Origin: Sphaeroforma sirkka
Taxonomy: Eukaryota > Opisthokonta > Ichthyosporea > Ichthyophonida
Assembly (NCBI GenBank): GCA_001586965.3
Contig: LUCW03002162.1
Span: forward strand, 28,501-92,500
DNA length: 64,000 nt
Reading direction: 5' to 3'
Position 1 is the stretch's first letter, and every line of letters begins with the position of its first letter. A program made the translations under genes and the position numbers. Under the pieces are notes generated by a model. The model had not been told where the DNA came from. It did not search any database and saw only the letters and a list, made by a program, of their open reading frames with translations. Shown here one piece after another: positions 41,001 through 63,530 of this stretch.

Positions 41001-41046
41001 GCAGGTGGGAAGACTTGAATATACCCAGGCCGAAGCCTAGTGATCC
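38033..41046 (-). CDS. PDZ-domain protein (incomplete model)
   Basis: Exons supported on the minus strand: 40826-41046, 39995-40382, 39431-39556, 38300-38390 and 38033-38110. The first codes a PDZ domain (SLGFGLGIF carboxylate-binding loop, SAPCAKVGLKMGDEVLSWDG, then VVLQEIQQ). The second is a polar linker rich in Pro, Glu, Gln and Thr (QETQETQETQQQ). The third carries FKGLVVTDIESDESKSG. The last two join to a second PDZ-like end (GNVALLELNGEKVVGVPDEK). PDZ domains bind C-terminal peptides of partner proteins at membranes. Phase mismatch shows one exon missing between 39431 and 38390; the start lies upstream, perhaps beyond the AT tract at 41-43 kb, and the end below 38033. Tandem-PDZ layout recalls syntenin but the linker does not, so I give no name. 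Confidence 0.65.
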
Positions 41047-41219
41047 CTGGATGACAATGAAACAAAACAGGAGAGAAATTTGTGTGAGCTATAAAATAAA
41101 AATAAATGACATCAAGAGCACTGCGATCAAACTACAATGGGATAGCTCTCAAACAATACATATGGCACGTACACAAACAGATCTACATGAATAGAAACTT
41201 TATGCTCGTTAAACAATAC

Positions 41220-41312
41220 AAGTATATTATTGTATATATAGTCCTGAATATATATATATATATATATATAATATAAATATTCATATTTATATACATATAT
41301 ATATATATATAT

Positions 41313-41351
<39 letters not shown>

Positions 41352-43028
41352 TATATATATATAAATATATATATTTATGTATATATACATATTATAAATG
41401 TATATATATATATACTTTTATATATATATATATAAACATGCATTTAAGAAAACTAATACGTGCATACATGCATACATACATAAAATATAAACATAAAATG
41501 CTTACACAAAATGTTTGCATATATGCACGGTCACACAACACATATATATATGTATGTATATTATATCATATTAATATAATGTAACCCACAACATACCCAT
41601 ATGCATGCATATATGGATATTACATATGTATGTAATGGATATATATACATATGATTATAATATGTATATGCATATATACATATGGATATATACACATGTA
41701 CGAATATATATATATATATATAATAATATATATATAATAATAATATTATATATATATATACATATGTATATGCATATGTATATATATATTATGTAATATA
41801 TAATAATATATATATATATTATGATAATATGTTATATTTATGTAATAATATAATAATATATACATATATATACATATTATCGTTAATCGTTAAAAACATA
41901 TAATAATGTATAAGACCATGCCATGCATTATACATACATAATATATATGTATGGGAGGATTAACAAGAGATCACATGCATAAAAGGACGTTTTATCTGCA
42001 TATGGACATGTACAATATGTAGCCAATAATATGTACATGCATACAATAATACATATGGATTATATACATGTATATTATATTATATATAATAATATATAAA
42101 TTATAATAATATTATAATACATATTATATAATACATATTATATATTACATGTATGATATGCATGCATGTTGCATGTGCATGTACATGTGTGCATACATGC
42201 ATTATATATGTATACAATACACATACATAATAATATATGTATAGCCATGTAATATTATATATTATAATATTAATGTTAAAACATAATAATGCAGACGTTC
42301 GCATATGCTAATATTATATATAATATATATATATATATATGTATATACATATATACATAATAACATATTAATACATGAATGGAATGTTTTGCATTACATA
42401 CATGTTTTAACACAATACATAGATGCATGGAACAATAATAATAATAATAATAATATTGTATGTATAATATAATAATTAATAAAACGCACAATGCAACACA
42501 TCACTTTTTGCACGCATAATAACAGCACATACATACCTACACACACATCCATATGTAATATGTAATAATAATATTATTATGTACATAATAATAATATAAT
42601 AATATTATTATTATGCATTATTATATATTATGCATGTACATATGCAATGTATCAACATAATAATATATAATATATATAATATGCGTGTATATTATATTGC
42701 ATGCATGCATATTATTATAACATAACATGCCATATGTAACAATACAATATGTATAATAATAATAATAATTATATTAATGATATTACATATACATATTGGA
42801 TGGATACATGTTATTGTTTTTACATACATGTCCATATGCAGATATGTATGTATATGTATTGTATGTTCTTATATTAACATATAACCCATATTATATATAT
42901 ATTACATACATATACATATGTACATATATATATAATATATATATAATAATATATATATGTATATATATATATACATATTATTGTTGTGTGGTGTGTATTG
43001 CATATATATATATATATATGTATATATG

Positions 43029-43074
<46 letters not shown>

Positions 43075-43113
43075 CATATATTGATGATGTGGTGTGTTGT
43101 TGTGTGCATGTAC

Positions 43114-43166
<53 letters not shown>

Positions 43167-43189
43167 ATATGTGATGTGTGTGTGTGTGT

Positions 43190-43190
<1 letters not shown>
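41220..43190. repeat. Two-kilobase A+T tract
   Basis: Almost pure A/T with TA, TAA/ATAATA and ATGCATGC words, including several dyads. The only G/C present is mostly in CATGCA or GTAC words. All open frames here (Tyr/Ile-rich) are artefacts of the repeat. It separates the PDZ exons from whatever lies upstream. Confidence 0.85.
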
Positions 43191-45412
<2,222 letters not shown>

Positions 45413-45666
45413 GCTTCACATCTCTTCGTGGGGTGATGAACATCTTTCAACGTGGCGACGCATGGGTACTTAATGGATGCTGGACACACTACGTATGCTT
45501 TGACCTCGCTGTGGGAGCAATGATCTCGAGAGACGCCCTGGGCACTACGATACCGTACTTTCTGGTCATTCCTTGTCTATTATCTACCCTTATGTTTGGA
45601 CCCAGTGGTTTTCTGATATATAGCGGACTCAAGTACTATTATACGCAGCAGTTTATTTCCCTATAG
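45413..45666 (+). CDS. ABA4-like membrane protein, last exon
   Basis: A phase-1 acceptor (CTTCTCTCAG) at 45412 opens a frame ending at 45666. The protein reads GFTSLRGVMNIFQ, then WVLNGCWTHYVCFDLAVG, a helix IPYFLVIPCLLSTLMF and GPSGFLIYSGLKYYY. The W-x-HY-x-x-FDL-x-VG and FGPxGxLxY pattern is that of the ABA4-like family (DUF4281), four-helix membrane proteins named after the plant gene needed for neoxanthin synthesis; the role of the non-plant members is not established. Only the C-terminal half is visible. The expected N-terminal helices, about 70 residues, were not found upstream. A frame beginning at the Met at 45436 alone would lack half the family length. Confidence 0.7.
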
Positions 45667-47340
45667 AAGAAGTGCACGAACTTCACTACATTAAAGTATG
45701 CATGATAATCGGATAACAATCCAATACAGTAGAATGCCATCTTAATAATCCTTAATTTAATCATACAATCAAGCGACATTATCTACCTGATGGTCTCGAT
45801 GAGCGATGAGGACAAATGTGTCCGTTAGTTCTGTGTGTGTACTGCAGCATTCTACTGTACAGGAGACTTAGTGACAGCTTCAGATCATACACGTTTTGTT
45901 GATATATCCAAATATCTGAGCTGGCCAGCATGACAAGCACACTGGCAACTCACGCTTTCACTCCTGTGACCAGAATCTTTGTTCTGTGCCTTGAAAACCG
46001 TGTTTGACAGAATATATGTGTTTTGATCATACAGCCTGCTGTATAATGCAAAACAAGCAACGAAACATTCAATGTTTCTATTCTGTAAATTTCTAAACCC
46101 GGCGTGTGACTTTCGATATGCTATCAGATCCAGACATACAGGTTGTCACGCAAAACTTGTCCCAACTCTTTCATTTGTTTTAAGACCAATTGAGTCGCTT
46201 TCGACGAAACAGGAATCCAATATGTAGGAAAATATATCCTGACATCTGGGAAACCCTTGCGGTGATAGCCAAAATCCCTTGATCCAGAATATATTGAGCA
46301 TGCAGGGATGTGCATAAAGATTAACGGAGCGAGGAGGCATCGGCCCCTTGCTAAAATGCGTTCTTGTATTGGGACGGTGGAGGATACTGTGCACATTCAC
46401 GGAAATGAGTATACTCATCACACAACAGGAATAATACGATAGATGTATGAGGTATGATATACCTGAAATTCAAGTCCCGACTTCAAGACGGTATCTGTAG
46501 ATTTGAGACATTAATAGTTGTATACACGACTACGTCGCCCTAAAACGTCAATTCCAGCGAGTCAACACTCGCAAGACCATATATCGACAAAATAAAAATC
46601 GATGTCTTTATACTTTATGGCTACACCGCGATGCTTGTAAGCAAAGCCAAAATTACATATTGGTGATGTTGTCAGCGGGTTCGAAGTACAATAAAACAAA
46701 GTGTTGAAAGTTAATTGTGAATCTGCATCTGCTTGTGGTAGCTCTAGCTCATATACACAGTATTAGTATTGGGAGCGTTGCTTGGCATCATAGTCGTCAG
46801 AAGCTATGACTGCAGAATGCAGACAGTTCAGAAGTTTGGGTGCCGTAAAGATTGAATAATGACATCAGTGTCATAAAACTGACACCCTGACATCACTTTG
46901 TAGACCAATGATATGGCTTTATTTAACCCTCCGATTCTCGAGCCGAATGCCGATGACACATTGTGACATCTGTTTCGTTGAGACGGTTTGAAATCAATCG
47001 TCGTCGCGTTAAAGCTAAACGTTTATACTACAATTGTATCATTGATGTCATTCTCGAGTGAGCTGAGTTTATTAGAAGGCTATGAGTGAGCTGTTAGCTT
47101 TTTTTACGTTAAACGTATAAAATTCATTTCTGCGTTCACGGTAGAACGTTTACTATATATTTTTAAAAGAATACTAATAATGTGATAGTATCTATATAAT
47201 CTATATAGATCCAAAAGAAAGTCGAATATGAATACATATATCTATGAGTATATAAAGTGAATATAGGCAAATACATAGCTTTCCTACTGGAGAGAACTTC
47301 ACAACACTATATATCCTTTCTGTTTGTCCAGTACTAAAGC
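45667..47340. other. Spacer, nothing recognised
   Basis: Two overlapping minus-strand open frames at 46124-46421 have no identifiable domain. The remainder holds the 3' flank of the ABA4-like gene and the promoter of the S28 peptidase gene. Confidence 0.35.
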
Positions 47341-49336
47341 ATGTTGTCTTCAGTGGTGGTACAGATTCTACTGACAGCTGCTGCCGTTAGCGCCAACCCT
47401 CTTTCCAACGTCATTGCCGAAGGTGAGGCGGCCTTTGCTGAGCTTGTGTTGTCCAAGGGAAACAACGATGCGAAAGACGATTTCACGGAGCAATGGTATG
47501 TGGAACGTCTGATATTATGTACACTAATTTTACTGCTATGTACATTAAATTTTATATCAAATACATCCGAGATGTATCTTAATTGTTTCTTGCTTGAACA
47601 GTGTCATATATTGTTGGTGTGTGGCGTGCGTGTTTGTGTGATTGTATGTTAGGAAGTAGTTAAATACGGAGCGTTAGTTCACGGAGCACCAGTGAGTGGG
47701 CATCAAGGAATATCACGTACATTAAAAGTACAGTCTAGTTATTTCGTGGGTCAATACATTCTTACATTAGCGTGCTGGCATTGTGTATGCGTGAAGCTAT
47801 GCAATCTCGAAGTGTTCCGATAGTTGTTCTGGCTTCTCTTAAATCGATTATTATCGCTTACCCCATGTCTGTGAGTGTCTTGCAATTAGGTTTCATTTAT
47901 TGGCAAGGATAGCTATCATCGGCAAACAATACTCCGTGCCGCTGTCACATTTCATCTGATAGTTTTAGGGTTTTAGGAAACCCTTCGCCTAGATTGCCGA
48001 GCCTGGTGCAGTCTGATATATGTAATTTGTAGACTAGGTTGGTTCACTTGATACGGAGCTCCCTGTGTGTATATGGCTACTTGTCTGTGACAAACGCAGG
48101 AATTGGAAATTTAGACGGCCAGTACTAAGGTTCTCTTCGGCTGCCTGTCATGTCATAGACTGCCTGTTGTGCATGTATGCAAATAAGGACAAGTGTTTAA
48201 ATATTTCTTTAAGCTCGAAAGACCGCTGGGTCAGCAATACAAATACAATACCAATGTATTACAACGCGTGTGTTCAATATGCTTGTATTGGCTGTAGTAG
48301 ACAACATTTTGCTACACCAATTCCATGCCGTGAGCGAAAACTACTCACGATTTTGTGGTTGAAAGGAGTGTATGCCGGTTCGACAAATTCAAATGCGATC
48401 GTCGACTAGCTGCAATAGACTTCCAAAATAGGAAACAATCTTTATCAGTGAATACCATAGCTTCCTAAATAAGAAACAATCTTTATCGGTGAATATTATA
48501 GCCATACCACAAGTAGTTAAGTATTGTCCCAATCCCAACCCACGCGCGATACAGGGTCCAACAACGTGTGAACCACTTCGACAATCTCGATCGCCGCACC
48601 TTCGCGCAAAGATACTTTGTGAACGAGACCTACTTCAAGGCAGGCTCGGATGGGCCTGTATTCCTGTGTGTGGGTGGAGAGGGGCCCTCGCTAACGTCTA
48701 AGAGTGTCAAGAATAGCGTGCACTGCAACGATGCCGTCGAGCTCATGCCTAAGGTGGGCGGTCTGATGGTGTCCATTGAACACAGGTGTGTGTGGGAGAG
48801 TGATACTTGCAGCGTAGACAAAAAGCATGTGATTAGTCTTACATAAGTTGTAGCTGTTGCTGACTGGGCAGATCGCGTGGTCATCAGGTGTGCCGGTATA
48901 AACGCTATGCGTATGGCATCATTCTGAGTCTTCTGAGTTCAATGGATTATAATGACAGTCTATTGCGGACTATGTTGGTATCGATTGGCTGGTTGTAGGG
49001 ACACACACAGGTGGTACGTACAGCCACGTTCAACCCGCCGGTTGCAATGCAGGCACGTAGCTCTCACAAGGCTTTCTGCCCATGTGTATATTGCGTATCT
49101 CATCAGTTGGAAGTGTATTTTGGCATGATCAGTTTCGAATGCACAGCATAACACCTTTCACTTTGATTTGCCCTGACAGATACTACGGTAAAAGCTCGCC
49201 TACTAATTCTTTCGAAACCGAGGACCTCCGCTATCTCTCCTCAAAGCAAGCTCTGGCAGATTTGTCTGCCTTCCACACCCACATTGTGAAGCGGTAAGTT
49301 ATGAAATTGGATCATTTGTATATAAATATATTTAAA

Positions 49337-49370
<34 letters not shown>

Positions 49371-52300
49371 AGTCGGGTTATGTAGTGTGGCGCCTACCCA
49401 ACCATGTCCAGCTCTATTCATTACCGTACAATAGAAACCAGAACCTAAGTAATGTACCACTCGTATCTCTACGTATACTCAGGTTCCGCTTGTCCAGCAA
49501 GAACAAGTGGGTGACCTGGGGTGGGTCGTACCCTGGCATGTTAGCCGCATGGGCCCGTCTGAAATACCCCCACCAGTTCCATGCCTCTATCGCATCCAGT
49601 GCCCCTGTGAGAGCCGGTATGTCGTGTTTGTGAGAAGGGCTTGTTGGTGTGTTCGAAGGAGTGTGTGCGTGCGTTTACTCGCGCATTGAAGTTTTTGTAT
49701 GTATGTGTGACAGAGACATGTTTGGTGTAGTGGCCTGTAATGATAGTTCAAATGTGTGTTATCGTGGTCTGTTTTTGTGTGGGTCTTGTAGCTTTGATGG
49801 TATCCTTGGCTAATCAATGCGGTTTTAACTATTGCTCCAGCTTTCGGAACATGATCATCAAGACTATTCATTGATGTGTATCCGATTTCTTCAATGCCAG
49901 CTTACCAATATTTGTCACTTTCAGATAACGACTTCCCAAATTGCTACAACTTTGGTCTTTCAACCTTTGCTACTCTCTAGAATACGACTTCCAGGGCTAC
50001 TACAACGTTGTTGGACAAGCCATAGCCGAGCCGTTGGTTGGAGGGTCGGACAAGTGTCGTACTATCATCAGTGCAGCTCACGCGGAGATTGGAGAGCTGC
50101 TTGAGTCCAAGGACGGCCAGGCCGAATTAATCGAATCCTTTCATCTGTGTGGAGGTGTGTGGGTGTGTGTGCTTGTCTGCCTGGTGTAGTGTGAGTTTGA
50201 CCCAGGGTTTAGGGTTTTAGTCAGGTGTCGTGGCACACTTCATTGGAGCTTCCCATAAAATGGGTTTGCACCTGTCGGTAGTCGTTGCGTCGCGGTCAGT
50301 CTCTGGCGGAAAGAGATAATTACGGAACTGCTCCCTCACTCTCTCTCTGCACATGCCCATAGTATTCACTTGACATCTCCTCGGCTCACAGTACCATCTA
50401 CATATCTTAAATTAGTGTCATTTACATATCCGACATCGTAAATTGGTGCCATTTACATATCTGACGAATGTAAATTAGTGCCATTTACATATCTGACAAG
50501 GTGACTTTGTACGACATTTCTCGTATTCAGGAGCCGACGCTCTCAAGGAACCCCAGGCGCAACGCACGTTCGCCGGCACCGGAGTGTTCTCATTCGACTG
50601 GCAAGGCAACGATCCCGCGTGTGAGAAGGAACTGTGCAACATCGAGAAGATCTGTGGATTCCTCAGAGACGACAAGAGAAAGTAAGGCGCAGGTGCTTTG
50701 TGGGGTATCGTTGATAGTTGCATTCTCGTGCTTGGATGTGTGGTATGAGTTGCTGTTTGAGTAGTAGAGGGTGTGCAGCGACTTCGAGTGAGAAGAAGAA
50801 CGACACTTGCTAAGAGCTGCGCGTCGTCTCACGATGGTGCTCAGCTCATTCGTAGTGCGAAGCAGATTGGGGTCTCGAGAAAAACGTATCTGATTCCCCG
50901 TTTAGCTATTTAGCTCTATTAACAAGCTAGTGTAGGTGTGTAATTGCAGATGAACCCCGGATAGGGACCTCGAACTTGATGATCAAGTTGAACGTATATG
51001 CTAACGCTTATGCTTCTCATTGGCAGGTCGGCGAGCCATCGAGAAAAGGTCACACAACTGGCACTGGCTCTGCGGTACCCCGGGCACACCATTGACACGT
51101 GTCAGGATGTCAGTCCCAACGTCGTGACTCCATCCCTTATGGTTGTCGGTGTTGAGGATGGCAGTGACGGCGAACAGAACGACCGCATGTGGCAGTTCCA
51201 GGTAGGTATCCACTTCATTGTTTAAAGCCTGTGTGGCTTGCCACTCGCAATGTGTCTTGTCCAATGCCTGTGTAGCTTAGCACCTAGCCAGTTCATTGTT
51301 CAGGGCCATCCCTGGCTCGGCAGGCGACTTGTGAAGGCAAAGCCTGTTGGATAGCGCTACCTTATATACTTACCCCAGCGCCTTTCGTTTGCACTGGAGT
51401 GTGGTACTTTCGTACCAGTACTTAGGGCGAGGTCTGCGTACGCACCCAAATTCTAAACTCAGGTATCTGCGACAGAATGTGTACGTACAGCTGGTGTACT
51501 AATCGACTCACGTACTCATGAGATACCTTTGGTCTGGTTTATTTCTGCCTGTATTCGCAAAAAAAAACCCAGGTTTGCACCGAAGTCGGCTTCTTCCAAA
51601 CCTGCGAGAAAAACACCGACTGCCCCTTCACCCAGGGCCTGCACACCATCAAGACCTTCACGGACCAGTGTCAACAGCTGTTCAACATCAGCCCTGCCGA
51701 AGTACGCGAGAATGCCGATCTCACCAACGAATTCTACGGTGGTGACCGTATCCAGGGCTCTCGTATCATGTTTCCCTCCGGTAGCATTGATCCCTGGATG
51801 GCCAACAGTGTGTTGTACTCTCCCAGTGTGCGAGAGGCTACGGTAAGGGTTGCATATCATATTCGGGTGCAATCGAGTCCTTTTTCTTATTAAGTGTTCA
51901 ATCAATCGTCTGAGCGTCGGTAAAGGGTTTGTGTCATCGTATCGAAACAGATCAACTTGTGATTGGAAAGCCGTACAGATACACGAGACTCTGCTGAGAC
52001 TTTTTCACCCTGCAACCGTAAAGTGTATTCTACCGTATGCAATTTGTTTGTGTTTTGGGACTGTGGATCTTGTTTCTCGTGGGAAGCATCAATGCTTGGA
52101 TGGTCAATAGTGCCGTATGCATTGATCCTTGATTAGTCAATAGTGTGCCGCCCCCGCCCCAATGACAGTGACAGTGAAACAGTGACAGAGAGGCTGGGGA
52201 AAGGATTGTGTACACAAATGTGATTGCTGTGTTTTGTTCTAGTGCGATAAAACTAAGCCAGCATTGCATGATTGAATGCGACATTTATATTTAGGGTAGT

Positions 52301-53316
52301 GCTAGGGCTCTTGGTTCGAGTTCTACCCGGGCAGCGTCGTTTGGTAAATAGCTGATCTTGTGCTGTAGTCGCCCACCGTCCGAAGCGGTTGTGGTCGGGG
52401 CTTTCACCCATTACACCATCATTCAATAGCTGTTCATGTTCACCTTGTAAGGATACTCAAACCGAGTGCTGTGTGATAGGTAGACCCCTCCGTGAATTGA
52501 TAGATGACGTTCTTCTCAAATAGCATCACTCCGTCAATGGGTTTCTCCTTATATGTAGTTCTGTGTCCTTCGTTGTTCATTTGGAACCTAAAATCTGTTT
52601 CTAAATCGGCCGTAAATTTTGTACGAAAGTTTTGGATCCGGTGGTGCTTGGACCAACTTTCGCTCAACTTTTGTCAATTTTTGGCGTATTGTCGTATCGA
52701 TCATTGCGGTATTGCTCGGCCGTTCTGCGCGTCAATATCGAATCTCACACACATTCGGAACTCCACACAGGGTTCACATCTATTTTTTTCTTTTATGGAA
52801 TGGCTTCACATCTATTTTTTCCTATGGTATAGCTTCACAATCTAATTTTCTCCATGGTATGGTTCCACACCTTATTTTCTCTGTGGTTTGACTGGGCATC
52901 TAATCCACTCCCCTGTTTGCTCTCACTCTCACTTACAGCTGTGGGTCAAAGGGGCAAGTCACCATGCATGGGTATGTATCGCCCGCACGATAGTACTTAC
53001 TTAGAGCAACGGTTCTTCTGGCAACGGCAAATGCACCAGCGCTGCCAACCTTACTGTAACATAGTCAGTGCTCTGTCAACCTGTCGCCGTAGATATAGTT
53101 TCTTGATCATCTTGCTGTGTGAACCCCGTTACTTTGCAGAACTGCACACTGCACACGACAGCTAAGCACACTATTTCTCAATACTTACTGAAGTCCATAC
53201 GCTTTGTTTACTTGACACAGACGCATCCCTCCAAGCCAACCGACTCTGTCTACGTAAAGGCTGCTCGTGAGGCGATCTGGCTTAAGGTCACTCAGTGGCT
53301 GGAGATGGACGACTAA
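47341..53316 (+). CDS. Secreted serine carboxypeptidase, family S28
   Basis: Ten exons: 47341-47495, 48555-48785, 49180-49293, 49483-49616, 49981-50154, 50531-50681, 51027-51201, 51573-51842, 52939-52971 and 53221-53316. They give 510 aa, and every GT-AG junction agrees in phase. The family (prolyl carboxypeptidase, DPP7, thymus-specific serine protease) removes residues next to proline in lysosomes or outside the cell. A signal peptide covers about residues 1-18. Landmarks: TEQWVQQRVNHFD, PVFLCVGGEGP, IEHRYYGKSSP, nucleophile Ser182 in WGGSYPGM, SSAPVRAEYDF, Asp451 in SGSIDPW and His476 in GASHHAW. Cys residues in the exon 7-8 part suit disulphides. Which of the S28 subgroups it belongs to is not clear. 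Minisatellites lie in introns 5 and 8. The gene is well conserved throughout and looks intact. Confidence 0.93.
49338..49372. repeat. TA microsatellite in intron 3 of the S28 gene
   Basis: An uninterrupted TA run directly after the exon ending at 49293. Confidence 0.9.
50398..50503. repeat. 33-bp minisatellite in intron 5 of the S28 gene
   Basis: About three units of the pattern AAATTAGTGCCATTTACATA followed by TCTGAC and a short variable part. Confidence 0.85.
52752..52880. repeat. Degenerate 29-32 bp minisatellite in intron 8 of the S28 gene
   Basis: Four degenerate units of the type GGCTTCACATCTATTTTT followed by CTATGGTAT. Confidence 0.75.
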
Positions 53317-53666
53317 CGTCAAGCACTAACCTACAAATCGGGAAGACATACACCCGTGTTTAAATATCGAGTCTGAGAAGTAAAGGAAACTGCTATAGTG
53401 ACGTTCTTTTATTTATTTATTTATTCTGTTCGGATGATTATTTTCAGCGTATTGAGAAACGATGATGTTTGTTGAGGTGCCTACATCTGTGAATTTAATA
53501 GGTCATATAAAACATCAGCAATCCGAAGCTGGCCTGTCTGCTGCTGGCTCCTTGGACTGCTTTGGGAATCATGTGTTCAACTATCACTCATCCAATTTCA
53601 TACTACGCTCTGTGCTTGATTTACCTCATGAACAGTCCATACAGTGGTTTGTACCGACTGAAAAGG
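53317..53666. other. 3' flank of the S28 gene
   Basis: It contains a TTTA microsatellite (53411-53426). The open frame at 53462-53683 has no recognised domain. Confidence 0.4.
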
Positions 53667-54033
53667 GCCTCGAATCCTCGTAACCTAGACATCATTGCGT
53701 TAAAATGCGGCTCGCGCGTGTGTCGTCGCGGCACAGGTCTGGGCCCACTCCCATCCCTTCGCGATACCTTGCGTATTCACAAATACCCCCCTCATTTGCC
53801 ATCACTAATAATGTACGTCTCGCCTTCGTACGCGTACGATGACACGACGCCTCGAATCCTCGTAACCTTGACATCATTGCGTTAAAATGCGGCTCGCGCG
53901 TGTGTCGTTGCGGCACAGGTCTGGGCCCACTCCCATCCCTTCACGATACCTTGCGTATTCACAAATACCCCCCCTCATTTGCCATCACTAATAATGTACG
54001 TCTCGCCTTCGTACGCGTACGATGACACGACGC
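53667..54033. repeat. Tandem duplication of about 182 bp
   Basis: Two copies, 53667-53848 and 53849-54033, start GCCTCGAATCCTCGTAACC and run to GATGACACGACGCC. They differ at only a few positions, so the duplication is recent. The unit is richer in CG dinucleotides (CGCGCGTG, CGTACGCGTACG) than its surroundings. Confidence 0.9.
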
Positions 54034-54921
54034 CATGCGGTGCATATATATATATACTTAATTCCCAACACACCTCTGCACCTTCTCCATGACCCTCTGG
54101 AGGCTTCCTCAAGTGTTCAGGGCGAAACAAATGTCTCATCGCAAAACATTTCATTTTATTTCAATTCAATTCGTTATCCCCCAAGACAGACCTCCAGAGG
54201 GCCACGCCTTCTCCCGTTGCATTCATCGTCGCCCTTTCGTTCCCATATCCTTCCACGTTCCGTGTTAACGACCACGGACTCCGACTCGCCCGCGACCTCA
54301 GCTGTGGCAATGTATATCAATGCCAAGGCATTCGATTCTTGCTCCGCGCTGAGATATGCATAGCCCTATGTGAAGCATGTGTGGATACCTACTGTGCGGT
54401 TCTGGGTGTGCGTGGTTGTCTTCTTGTGCCTATGTATCTACAGAAGGAGATTTGTAGCATAATATCTAGATTCACTACTCAATTTCGGCCGGAGCTTTTC
54501 TCATCCACGGTCAATGAATTCGGGTTCGAAAGTGAACCGATTGTTCTGTATGCGCAGATAGTGTCCCTACTGCCCACTGTATGAGTACAACGCGAGCCCA
54601 TGCCCCTCTGTGGGGATTCTGGTCAGCTGCACCATATGTGGGAGGCACGCATGTGTATATATATGCATGGGAAGAAGTCAGAAACCCCACGTGTATCGCT
54701 CCCGCCCTTGCTATAGCTCTGTCCACCTCCTGCTTCTTCCGATGAGTACACATCATCACCCACCTGTCACACACACATGGTCACCGTGTGGTGTTCCTTG
54801 GAATACTGTTCTCACTGAGACATCAGCTATAGTCCGATCTTGCGCTGGCTAAGACATCCATCTTGAGTTGTTAAACTCGTTGAGTTGTCACAGGTTGCTG
54901 TCAGTTGTTACTAGATCCTCA
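54034..54921. other. Spacer, nothing recognised
   Basis: This is the shared 3' side of the S28 (+) and NSMAF-like (-) genes. Short open frames on both strands carry no known domain. Confidence 0.35.
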
Positions 54922-62516
<7,595 letters not shown>

Positions 62517-62613
62517 CTACACCACAGCGTGCACGGTATGCTACCAAACCGGTGTGACGTATCGTTGAACTGGTCCAGTCTTTACCGAATCAACGAAACG
62601 ATATATACATATT

Positions 62614-62651
<38 letters not shown>

Positions 62652-63090
62652 CCGTAGTATACCTCCACACACACTATCGGTCATACAGTCGATATAAACT
62701 GGTACAACCAAACACCGACGGCACATGGCGATGTCAAGCTTGCTACAAGCACAAGAACGCACCCATGACACAGAATAACAACTTCACAGACGCGACGGAG
62801 GTCATGCTTTTGCATCGGACGAAACATATCCAGATTAGATATCCACGACCACCACAGCTGTAGCTAAAGAATGCCCCGGGCAGCCATGGTGTGACTATAG
62901 ACGCCACACAAGTGACCTGGATGACATTCACTCATGGAGACAACAAACCGTGTAGCGCGTTAACGACCACGCTTATCCGGCGATTGGATTTCATACAAGT
63001 GACTTGGCATTTAATCGTTGAAGACCATTCATAGCCACGGCACACACAGCAGTCAATATAACAACCGTACAGCGCAGTAGATACAACAGC
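62517..63090. other. Spacer or intron of the NSMAF-like gene
   Basis: A TA microsatellite lies at 62618-62648. No exon is recognised on the minus strand although the BEACH-coding part should be upstream of 62516. Confidence 0.35.
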
Positions 63091-63114
63091 CACATATCAA
63101 CATAGGTGTCTCAC

Positions 63115-63300
63115 AATTTAGTACAACATCACAGCATCACATCACAGTACAACATCATAGTATAACATCCCAGTACAAAATCACAGTCACAGTACAACAT
63201 CACAGTACAACATCACAGTCACAGTACAACATCACAGCATCACATCACAGTCACAGTACAACATCACAGTACCATATCACAGTCACAGTACAACATCACC
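63115..63300. repeat. CACAGTACAACAT minisatellite
   Basis: Irregular repeats of CATCACAGTCACAGTACAA words over about 185 bp. Confidence 0.9.
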
Positions 63301-63339
63301 TGCGCCTCGTGTTTCTTCGAATGGCGTTTCCTCCTTCGT

Positions 63340-63530
63340 GAGGGATGGGGAATGTTGAACAATTGCTTTGGGGTCTGACCAAATTCTGCGATTGATCGGG
63401 GGACGGGTGAATGTTAAACACATTGTTTTGGTATCTGACAATTTCTGCCGAAATTCTGCGTTTCTATCGGGCAGGGTGAATGTTGAACAATTTGAACAAT
63501 TGTTTTGGGGTCTGACCCGATTCGGCAAAT
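63340..63530. repeat. Three degenerate copies of a 60-70 bp unit
   Basis: GGTGAATGTTGAACAATT followed by GTTTTGGGGTCTGACC and an ATTCTGCG segment recurs near 63350, 63410 and 63478. A minus-strand frame crosses it but shows no known domain, so I do not call a gene. The last 470 bases of the window hold nothing I recognise. Confidence 0.7.

Noticed and set aside
52290-52420. Another tRNA-derived repeat in intron 8 of the S28 gene
   Set aside because: GGTTCGAGTTC at about 52314 resembles a B-box, but no A-box precedes it on the same strand and a similar A-box-like word lies on the other strand.
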